Shown piece after piece: positions 35,341 to 45,689 of a DNA stretch of 64,000 nt. The stretch is from Gigaspora margarita (Eukaryota > Glomeromycota > Glomeromycetes > Diversisporales > Gigasporaceae): contig WTPW01000090.1 of assembly GCA_009809945.1 (NCBI GenBank), forward strand, positions 274,859-338,858, written 5' to 3'. The translations under genes and the position numbers were made by a program. Below the pieces are notes generated by a model that saw only the letters and a list, made by a program, of their open reading frames with translations, made no database searches and was not told the DNA's origin. Numbering within the stretch: the first letter of the stretch is position 1; each line of letters opens with the position of its first letter.

Positions 35341-35525
35341 TTTATTTATAAAAATCGACATAAGCAAGAAATTATTGCGACACCGGATACATCCAAAGAT
35401 GATCATATAGTGAAACACATCATATTTCAACGATTTATACGCCTGGAATATCTCCATCTGCAAAATATGAAATATCTCCTATGTATAGAGTTCCAGTGCC
35501 TGGCAACAATTATCATAGTTCATAG
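35341..35525 (+). pseudogene. K5 (3' part): detached cytoplasmic tail
   Basis: Starts in the membrane-helix end (TTTATTTATAAAAATCG, as in YKNRHKQE) and runs through the tail motifs to AACAATTATCATAGTTCATAG at 35505-35525. A one-base loss in the ATACGTGAAACACA segment near 35410 and a short insertion of CACAT type shift the frame. The kelch 3' flank follows directly. This is best read as the remainder of the K5 last exon, separated by the 6.2-kb insertion. Confidence 0.8.
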
Positions 35526-36427
35526 ATTACAAGTTCATACTTTATTTTAAATAATAATTATGGGAAATCTGATTTCTATTCCTAATTTGCTGGAATTAAG
35601 GGGAGCGAAGTGAAACCTTTTAAGTTTAATTTTAATGAATTTCAGGAATCGACTGGGCCTAATTTAAGTATCAAGAGCTCATAAAACTTTTTTCTTTTGT
35701 TTGATAAATTACATTATTAATATAAAATGCATGGTAGAAAGTGAGAATTGTTTTTTTTAATGACATTAAAGTCCTAAAATTTTAAAGACAATTCCAGCTT
35801 TAAGGAGTGTAAAATGTTTACAGAGTTTCTTTAATAACAATAAACTTCTATTGTATACTACAGTAATTAGAGAAAATAATTTTAACAATTAAAAATTTAA
35901 CACAAGTTTTCTCCATAAATACGAAATGTCGTTTTAGCATTAAATCAAATCCTGCGTAAAAAAAATTTCAATCTACTTTCAAACTTTGGTATGCTTGTGA
36001 TCTAGTTAATTTGATATTTGGCTTGAAAATCACGTTATGAGACATATAATTTACTATGCCCATAAGATGATTTTCAAGGCAAAGACCTCATATCATTGAT
36101 AATCCTTTACCAATTAATGACAATTTTGTACTTTAGCTTTCGGGAAGATCGTTTAATATAGCAGAAGGAAATGTTGTTCGTTATCTATAAAGATATTTGA
36201 AGAATGGGAATGTTGTGTGTAATACGTTTCCTTATTTTAAATTGGTCTTTAAAAAAGTTCCTTGGTGTAATAAGATAAATGTACTCCTTTGTTCTATAAA
36301 ATTAATGCGTAAATTTAAACATTACAATTTTATTCCAAAAAGAAAATATCTCATCCGTCATTTTTATAATATATATATGTTTGAAATTGAAATTGAAATC
36401 AAAATGATGATATTGTTATGGCCATAG
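35526..36427. other. 3' flank of K5
   Basis: Collinear with 8367-9269 (GGGGAGCGAAGTGAAACC, AAGGAGTGTAAAATG, CCTTGGTGTAAT). No gene. Confidence 0.65.
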
Positions 36428-36630
36428 ATATATCAGTAGGGTGTTCAATAAACTAATTAATCAAAACATAGCATAGTTAGGGTCATATATGATCAGATTT
36501 TTTAAAGGGTTATTTCACATATGAATTTACACAGTACATAAATTAGTACAAATTCATAAATTCATATGTGAAATAACCCTTAAAAATCCGATCATATATG
36601 ACCCTTTACTATGTTTTGATTAATTAGTTT

Positions 36631-36812
36631 ATTGTACAATTCTTATGTGAGCACCTAGCCATTTTCATGCATGTTATTGGGTCAATTCTAATACATGATA
36701 CACAAACTTTGTTCACCTCCTATCGGAGGTGAACAAAATTTGTGTATCACGTTTAGAAATGACCCAATAAGATGCAGAAAATGGCTTGGTGCTTACGTCA
36801 GAAATGTACAAT
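36631..36812. mobile_element. Near-perfect 182-bp foldback
   Basis: Two arms of about 89 bases around a TATC centre (36721-36724): ACAAACTTTGTTCACCTCC pairs with GGAGGTGAACAAAATTTGT, and the match continues outwards through GGGTCATTTCTAA-type and GCCATTTTC segments to ATTGTACA on both ends. It can form a long hairpin or cruciform. Confidence 0.85.
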
Positions 36813-36818
36813 AATGTA

Positions 36819-36944
36819 GTTATTGGGTCATGTTGTTAACGATAATCGCTGATTTCTTCACAGCAGACACCGCGTTATGACATGACGTCATAAATACAGT
36901 GTCCTAGTGAATAATCAGTTATCATCAACAACATGACCAATAAC
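36819..36944. mobile_element. Second foldback MITE
   Basis: GTTATTGGGTCATGTTGTTAA at the left is inverted as TTGATGATAA-type sequence ending ACATGACCAATAAC at the right; the middle contains ATGACATGACGTCAT. Confidence 0.75.
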
Positions 36945-36974
36945 AAGTACTTATTGAGCACCCTAACGTATCAG

Positions 36975-37148
36975 TTATAAAAAAATACGTTGTGACTAGA
37001 GCTGCAGACATTAGAATATCAATGAACATATACTATGACGTTAGACGTACGTATGTGACGTGACGTATGTGACGTGACGTTTAATATGATTATATATAAA
37101 TTTTATATGACGTGAAGAGTGACGTACTACCTTGGACCTTCTAAATGA
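36975..37148. mobile_element. 3'-truncated copy of the 150-bp hAT MITE
   Basis: GTTGTGAC then TAGAGCTGCAGACATT from 36996 matches 9764 onward, but the right end is missing after CTTGGACCTTCTAAATG; the unit resumes at a T-run. The GTGACGTGACGT motif is expanded by one copy. Confidence 0.75.
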
Positions 37149-40129
37149 TCTTTTTTTTTAATTAACTTTCTATCAAACTTTCAAATATTTCTTTTTTCAT
37201 CGGATACAGTTAATTAATAATCACCAATCGTCAAAGAACAGAAATAATGATCGTAGCAAAAGTTTGATAATAATTATTATATTCAAATTGAAGTCATAAG
37301 ATCATGTGACATAACCAAAGATTAATGCAAAATGAGGAATAACAAATGCTATAAATCATATTTACTGTTAAAATCCAATACCCTAAGGTTTAATATTGGT
37401 AACCAATTTAATTATTATTCATCATTGTATCGTTTTCAAAAAATCAGGTTTCAACTCGAATCGTGGTCAAAAATCCTTAAGATTCATTCTTTCATTCAAT
37501 AAATCCAGTATATAATTTTGTATTTTCATATTAATATTCATGTTAATATTTCTTTTCATATTTATATTTATTCACGTTGATATTTTGTGTTGCTTTTAAT
37601 AATAAAAAAAGGCTTCACTTCATCTTTTTATTAGTTTTTTTTTTCGCAAAAATTTACAAATGTATTTAACGAATGCATTTGGTTTTTTTTTTCGCTAAAT
37701 TTACATGTATTTAACGAATGCCTTTTGGGTTTTTCTTTTCGGATTTCTTACCGGACAAATGAATTAATACTAAGGTCATAAAGAAAGATCGTAGCGAAAG
37801 AACTAGCCAATCATTCTTTTTAATTATACTCATGTGATATGAAGCAAGATTAAGGCATGGTTATGCTATATAATAAGCAGATGTGTAAATTTTGAAATGA
37901 TGCCGAAAAATACGTTGTCAAATCGAGCCAGATATGCTTGGAAATAGCAACTGCATAACTATAAATTGGGAGACTAAAATGAATGGAGGGTTTTAGCTCT
38001 TATAGTTACGGGTAATGTTCAACGGACAGTTAAACAATAATCAGGTGAATTTCACGGCTAATTACTCGGATAGGTCCTTCCGGCCAACACTACTTACTTC
38101 CTATGTTAATTAAACACAAATCAAAATCTGGGTTTTATTGAACGAATTGAGAGACATTTTGTGCATAATGGTAAGTAGAACGACTTGCTCTATTACAAAT
38201 ATACTTCAACAATAAACAAATAATGAAAGCACATATAAGGAAAGAAATGAGACGAATGGAAACTGACTTTAAGTAAAAATAATTTGTAGGCCACAGGAAC
38301 CGTGACGACCGGTGCAATTGGAATTAGCTATTATTATGAAAATCTCAGGGAGTGAAATGATTGGGTCACGATTATGGTTTGATTCTCGCACTGGAATTGA
38401 CTACACTTGGCGTGACTGCTGGAGTTGTCTCATGACTTGCCTCTTTTATTAATCCTGACCAGCGTTAGTTATCACTGTTTGTGGAATTTGATTTAAATCA
38501 CGCTCATCTGTATTTGGCATTGTGGCACAGCAGCGATCTCCACTGACCTGGATCCCGCGATCTGTTATGTATTATATACACAAGTAGCGTATGTACGTCA
38601 ATTTGAAAGAATTTTCATTAATTAATAATGTCATGATTATTATGTCGCCTACTTTATCTAGTTAAAACTGGATGGAAGGCAATTTCAATATTTAATAAAA
38701 AATAAAAAAAAAACGTTTCAAAGTTTGAGACAAGGAGCAAAACCAAGTAATATGCTGTACAAAAATATGTTACAATATAAATAAAAGTTTGAAAAAAAAG
38801 TAAGGCCAGTAGCTATGTAAATGAATTTATTAACATCAAATTATTAATAATGGTAAAATCGTGTTATCACACCACTTTTTACGTGTTCCAAATATTAGTT
38901 GAACTGGGCAGATCTGCGCAATTTCTAGTGCATAAGCAATTCTATTCAGAATTTTCGAAATGGCTTAAAGAATTTTCGAGCGTACCTTTTTTTCAAAAAA
39001 AGGCACGATCTGCATTTTTTGAACCCGATTGTATTCATGTAGGATGCATAAATTTTATCTATATACTGTCGGCCCTCCCCAAACCGGTATGCATGGTGGA
39101 CAAGCTTTGTATCAGTTTCGGAAGGTTATCGGATTTGAAAACATTATTAACTACTAGATTTATATATCAGGTACCAACTTGGTAGATTAAGTTTTTATCA
39201 GATTTGACAGGTTATCGATTTTGACAGGATCGGTTTGGGGAGGGCCGACAGTATAAACTACCTATAATCCTATCACTAAAATTAATACTGTATTAACGAG
39301 CTTTAAAGAATTTTGCTACGTAACAAACCTATCACATATCAATTCCTGGGTATATATATGAAAAGATAAATGTTAATTGAGCAAGTTAGCAACACAAATA
39401 ATAGTTTTAAGAATATTGCAACTTAATATTCAGAAATGTTCTAAGGATTAACAGCTAAGCCAGGGTTTATCAATAGGTAGTACTGTACATGATCACAGTG
39501 ATTACATATTTCTAAATCCTTGTAGGGTAAGATGCAGGATTTTGCACTTTTATTCCTATTTGCATTTCCTACATTACTCATAAAGATAAATATACATACC
39601 CTAAACAGTTACTAAACTAAGGTTTTGTAACCTAATGAGATTACTTTCTATATAGTTCAAAATAAAATACACAATATAAAAAAACCAATCAGAAAGATTA
39701 AGTACTACGAATCATAGATGGTAATAGCCAACACAATATTAAATTTATAATAAATTGTATTAATTTTATGAGTACAATTGCATTAATGTATTAAAAAAAA
39801 AGCAAAATTTACATAATTTTGCCAACAAAATAAATTAATTTTCAACAGAAAATGTATATAAAAATTATCTTTTTTTTTTGTGTATTTAGAGATGGGCAAT
39901 TTATAAGTATTTATTATTACTTAACAATACATCCAATTTTTTACGTAGTAATAAATAAATAAAAAGAAACTGATATTTAAGGATTAAATTTGATTAGCAA
40001 AATTAAATTTCCGAATTACGCCTTTCAAGTTTATTTATAAATCACAAGAAGTAATAATCAGTCGTAATGACCAATAATTAATAACAATATGTAAGAATAG
40101 ATTGCTTGCATAAATTAAATTGCTCATCC
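37149..40129. other. Distal K5 flank and block B upstream of K6
   Basis: Collinear with 9960-12821. Landmarks are the CGCTAAATTTACA repeats near 37640-37720, TGGGAGACTAAAATGAATGG near 37966, and CAGCGTTAGTTATCAC near 38460. It contains the MITE at 39066-39251. No gene. Confidence 0.65.
39066..39251. mobile_element. Tc1/mariner-like MITE, 186 bp
   Basis: CTGTCGGCCCTCCCCAAACCG at both ends in inverse orientation (first 20 bases identical). TA flanks at 39064-39065 and 39252-39253; removing the element and one TA gives exactly the CTATATATAAACT site of the K3 and K4 units. Confidence 0.9.
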
Positions 40130-40260
40130 TTATTTGTATTATTTGCGGAAATAAGTATCGGCATATGCTCGGATTAACCCAATTTTTTTCCGTCACAACA
40201 TAAATACCATCACCATGTGTAGTAATCAGTGCTTAATATGACAATTCTTAGGATATAATC
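40130..40260 (+). promoter_or_regulatory. Conserved proximal promoter of K6
   Basis: Family block with GCGGAAATAAGTATCGGC, GGATTAACCC, the core ACAACATAAATACC at 40196-40209 and AATCAGTGCTTAATATGACA. Confidence 0.55.
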
Positions 40261-41961
40261 ATGAAATCGTTATATTATACCCTTTTTTTTGTTATATTTG
40301 GCTCGAGATATTTGTTTGCCATCTGCCAAAATGCACCTAGTCCTCGACGTGAACAGGCTAGCACATTAGTTGACACTAGACTTTATTTCTTTGGTGGAAA
40401 CACTCTTCCTACATTTAATTCTAATGAAGTTTGGTACCTTGATTTATCGAGCTCATTTAATATTTCTACACCTTCATGGCATAGTAATGTTGTAATGCCA
40501 GTAGGATATAACCTTGGTACATCTTGCCTTAGTCCTATTGATAATTCTACAGTTTTTTTAATTGGAGGAAGAACATGGATAGCAAATACACGTAATTTTT
40601 CATATACATCATCAGTGTATCAATTTAATTCTAAGGTTTCGCAATGGACAACACCAACTATTAATAATTTTAATTCTAGTTTTACATCTCGTAATGAAAT
40701 ACAAGCTGTTATAGACAATTATGGGAAGATTTTTATTTTTGGTGGATCTGATTACATTAATCCAACAATAACTCCTAATTATACTGTTTATAATGATAAA
40801 TACACTTGATATCACCAATATGACTTGGTCAACACAAACTCAGTCTCAGTCTGCCCTTACTTATGTCAGGTATACCGCTACATTATTACCAAATGGCCTT
40901 ATTGTTTATATTGGCGGGAGTAGTGGCTCAAGTACAAGTGTAAGAGTTAATAATATTTCTCAGGTAAGGTATAATAATATTATTAATTTTACGAATTTTA
41001 TAATTTCAATAATTTATTTTGAAGCATTAATATTAAAATTCAGATTCAAGTATTTGGCACAAAACTTTACGCCTGGTCTACTAAAGTAATGTATACAATT
41101 GTTATTATTTTTGATAATATTGTACTAATTTTTTTGCAAATATATGTTCTTATTTAGCCTATTAGTGGTTCTACAATAGCACCTAGACGTTATCACTCTG
41201 CTGTTTTAAGTACGTATGCTATACATAATAGTATTGCATTAACAGTTAAATTGTGATTTTATGCCTGATTTTACTAATTGTTTATTGTTTTTAGCCCAGG
41301 ATGGAAATATTATCATATACGGAGGTTCAACACACGATAGTTCTGGCAACATTGTCTATGTGTATTCTGATATTGCAGTATTAAATACAAATTCTTGGGT
41401 ATGGACTGTTCCAAGTGTTTCCGGAACAAGTGCACCACCACTCACACAGCATTCTGCTGCATTAAACAAAAATTATATGATACTTGCATTCGGTAATTAA
41501 CTTTAATTGACATGTTTATTTGTCTAAAACTTTAATAATATTTTTACACATTTAGGCGCAACCTCAACATCTATTTTACACACAAATAATATTTATATTC
41601 TTGACATACAAAACTACACCTGGGTTACAACATTTAATATACCTACAACCAACCCAGCTAACCCAACACAAAGTAACGGTAATTCCTCAACAGATCATGA
41701 TTCTTCAAATTTATATATTGGAATTGGCATTGGTATGAGTGTAGTTATTTTAGCTGGAGTTTTATTTGTTATTGGAATTTTTTTTATAAAAATCGACATA
41801 AACAAGAAATTATTGCTACACCGGGTACATCCAAAGATGATCATATACGCGAAACACATATTTCTACAATTTATACACCTCGAATGCCTCCGCCTGCAAA
41901 ATATGAACTAACTCCTACGTATGGAGTTCCAGTGCCTGGCAACAATTATCATAGTTCATAA
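40261..41961 (+). pseudogene. K6: kelch membrane protein with two frameshifts
   Basis: The start and signal peptide are good (MKSLYYTLFFVIFGSRYLF). Exons by homology are 40261-40963, 41044-41085, 41158-41209, 41295-41492 and 41556 to the tail, all splice borders normal. In blade 3 the GATATGAATACAC of other copies is GATAAATACAC near 40797, a two-base loss that ends the frame at 40809; the correct frame continues from 40793 onward. A second lesion, one T lost at the end of the membrane helix (GGAATTTTTTTTATAAAAATC near 41778), shifts the tail, which would end at TAA 41909-41911 rather than 41959-41961. Everything between is well preserved, so the gene is either newly dead or contains two sequence errors. 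Confidence 0.78.
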
Positions 41962-44900
41962 ATTACAAGTTCATACATTATCTGATTTCTTTTCCTAATT
42001 ATCTGGAATTGAGAGGAGCAAAGTGAAACCTTTTAAGCTTAATTTTTATGAATTTCAGGGAATTGGTTCAATTAGTCCTAATTTAAGTATCTAGAGTTTG
42101 TAGAATTTTTTTCTTTTGCTTAAGAAATTAAATATTAATATAAAATGCATGGTAGAAAGTAGGATTGTTTTTTTTAAAGACATTAAAGTCCTAAAATTTT
42201 AAAGGCAATTCCAACTTTAAGGAGTGAAAAATGTCTACAAGAGAGGTTTCTTGAGTAAAATTAAAATTCTATTGTTAATTATAGTAATTAGAGAAAATAA
42301 TTTTGACAATTAAAATTTAACACAAGGTTTCTCCATAAATACGCAATTCATTTTAGCTTTAATCCAATCCTGCGTAAAAAAAAATCAATCTACCTTCAAC
42401 TTTAGTAAGCTTGAGATCTAGTTAATTTGATATTAGCCTTGAAATCACGTTATGAGGCATATAATTTACTATGCCGCATAATATGATTTTCAAGGCAAAG
42501 ATCTCATATCTTTGATATTCCTTTGCCAATTGATGATAATTTTGTACCTTCGGAAAGATCGTTTAATATGGTAGAAGGAAATTTCGTTATCTATAAAAAT
42601 ATTTGAAGAATGGGAATGTTGTGTATCATACGTTTCCTTATTTTAAATTGGTCTTTATAAACAAGGTTCCTTGGTGTAATGGGATGAATGTACTCCTTTC
42701 TTCTCCTTTAAAAGATAAAATTAATGCATAAATTTAGCATTACAAATTATTCCAAAAAGAAAACATCTCATCCGTCATTTTTATAATATATATATGTTTG
42801 AAATTGAAATGAAATCGAAATGATGATAGTGTTATGGCTATAGATACGTATCAACTAAAAAAAATGCGTTGTGACATTAATTGATAATGAATAAAAGCTC
42901 CATTTTAATCTGTTTTTTTTTTTAATTAACTTTCTATCAAACTTACGAATATGCTTCAATATTTCTTTTTTTTCATATGTTTTTCACCGGACAGTTAATT
43001 AATAATCACTAATCGTCAAAGATTGGAAATGAATGATTGTAGCAAAAGTTTGATAATAATTTTTATATTCAATTGAAGTCATATGACAATCAATCACATA
43101 ATCAATCATAATAACCTTAGGATAACTAATGCTATAAATCATATTTAATATTATAATCCAATACCGTAAGGTTTAAGATTGGTAAAATTTAATTATTATA
43201 TCACTTTCAAAAAACAAGGTTTCAACTCGAATTATGGTCAAAAATCCTTAAGGTTCATTCTTTCCTTCAATAAATCCAGTAAATAATTTTTGTTCAGAAT
43301 AATGATATTGGTAATTCATATTCATATTCATGTTAATATTTATTTTCATATTCATATTTATTCATGTTAAAAGTTTGTGTTGCTTTTAACAATAAAAAAG
43401 GCTTCACTTCATCTTTTTATTGGTTTTTTTTTCGCTAAATTTACAAATGTATATAATGAATGCCTTTTTGATTTTTTTTTTCGCTAAATTTACAAATGTA
43501 TTTAACGAATGCCTTTTGGATTTTTCTTTCCGGATTTCTTACCGTACAAATGAATTAATAATAAGGTCATGAAAAAGATCGTAGCGAAAGAACTAGTCAT
43601 TCATTCTAAATTAAATTATACTCATGTGATATGAAGCAAGATTAAGACTTGGTTATGCTATATAATAAGCAGATATGTAAAGTTTGAAATGAGGTTGAGA
43701 AATATATTGTCAAATCACACCAGATATGCTCGGTGTAACTATAAATTGGGAGACTAAAATGAATGGGGATTTAGTTCCTATAGTTACAGGTAATATTCAA
43801 CGGACAATTAAACAATAATCAGGTGAATTTCACAGCTAATTACTCAGTAGGTCCCCCCAACTAACACTGCCCATTACCAATGAAAAAAAAAACTCCATTG
43901 AAATCTGAACGAATTGAGAGACATTTTGTGCATAATGGTAAGTAAAACGATTTCACTCTTTTATACACGTATTTCTGCATGATAAATTGGAACTAAGGCC
44001 ACAACAATAAACAAACAATGAAAGCATATATAAGGAAAGAATGAAACGAATGGGAACTTTAATATAACAATATTTAAGTAAAAATAATTTGGTAGGTCAA
44101 GGAGTGAAAGGATTGGGTCACAATTATGGGTTGTTTCTCGCAACAGAATTGACTGGAGCTGTCTCGTGACTTGCCTCTTTTATTAATCCTTACCAGCGTT
44201 AGTGATTACTGTTTGTGGAATTCGAGTTTACATCACGCTCATATTTGGTATTGTGGCACAACAGCGATCTCCACATGCACAACCCGCCACTGACCTGGAT
44301 CCCGCGATCTGTTAGCTGCACTATATACACAAGTAGTGTTTGTACGTCAACTTGAAAGAATTTTCAATAATTAGTAATGCCATGTTTATTATGTTTCCTA
44401 CTATATATAATTTAAACTAGATGATGAAGCGCAATTTCTAGTATTTAATAAAAAAAAACAATGCAAAGTTTGAAACAAGGCGAGCGAAGCAAAATCAGGA
44501 AATATGCTGTACAAAAATATGTTACAATATAAATAAAATTCAAATCAGGTTCTGAAAAAAGTGTCTGAGAGAAAAGAGGCTAGTAGTTATGTAAAATGAA
44601 TTTAATTAACATCAAATTATTAATAATGGTAAAGTCATGTTAAAAGACCACTTGTTACGTATTCCAAATATTAGTTGAACTGGGCAGAGAAGTCGCCGTC
44701 TGTGCAATTTTCTAGTGTATAAGCAATTCAATAAAGAATTTTCGAAATAATTATAAGGAGTTCTTTAAAGAATTTTCGAGCGTGCCTTTTTTTGCAAAAA
44801 AGCAGATCTGCATTATTCGAACTCCTGATTGTACAGTTGTATTCATATAAAACTATGCATAAATTCAGACCCTTATAACCCTACCACTAAAATTAATATA

Positions 44901-45567
44901 ATCGAGCTTTAAAGGATTTTGATGTCATAAACCTGTCATATGTCAATTCCCGGGTATTTGAAAAGATAAAACTAAACAATTTAGCTACATCACTCATACA
45001 TCCAAATATACATACTCCTAAACAGTTACTAAACTAAGGTTTTGCAACCTAAGGAGATTACTTTCGAGTTCAAAAATAAAATACACAATATAAACAAAGT
45101 AACCAGAATGATTGAGTACTACGAGCCATAGATGGTAATAGTCCACATAAGCTTCAAATTTATAATTAATTGTATTAATTTTATAAGTACGATTGCATTA
45201 AATTATTAAAAAAAAAGCAAAATACATAATTTAGCCAACAAAATAAATTAATTTTCAACGTTAAAAATATATATATATATTTATTTTTGTACATAGAGAT
45301 GACAATTTTATAAGTACTTATTATTACTTAACAACACATACAATTTTTTACGTTGTAATAAATAAATAAATAAATAAATAAAAAACTAAAATTAAGATTG
45401 ATTGGCAGAGTTAAATTTCCGAATTACGCCTTTCAAGTTTTATTTGTAAATCACAAGAAATAATAATCAGTCATAATAAGCAANAATTAATAACAATATG
45501 TAAGAATAGGAAACGGTTAACAAAGGCATTGCTTACATAAATTATTACATTGCCCATCCTTATTTGT
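41962..45567. other. K6 3' flank and block B upstream of K7
   Basis: Collinear with the K4 flank and block. It has empty sites for the Mutator-like element (ATACGTATCAACT near 42845) and the 150-bp hAT. Tandem TTCGCTAAATTTACAAATG repeats lie near 43431-43510, and an (ATAA)n run near 45355-45383. A minus-strand frame at 43961-44143 resembles one at 18735-18917 but is broken in other units. Confidence 0.65.
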
Positions 45568-45689
45568 ATCACTTTCGGAAATAAGTATCAGTATATGCTC
45601 GGATTAACCCAATTTTCTCCGTCAAAACATAAATACCATCGCCATGTGTAGCAATCAGTGCTTAATATGACAATTCTTAAGACATCATC
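45568..45689 (+). promoter_or_regulatory. Conserved proximal promoter of K7
   Basis: Family block with GGAAATAAGTATCAGTATAT, GGATTAACCC, AAACATAAATACC at 45625-45637 and AATCAGTGCTTAATATGACA. Confidence 0.5.

Larger units (their letters stand above)
36437..36965. mobile_element. Mutator-like element at the same site as in the K2 unit
   Basis: Termini TAGGGTGTTCAATAAAC and the inverse of TAGGGTGCTCAATA; flanks ATATATCAG and ACGTATCAG, the second identical to the K2 copy. It lacks the inner foldback of the K2 copy and carries two hairpin insertions in its right arm (36631-36812 and 36819-36944). Confidence 0.8.
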
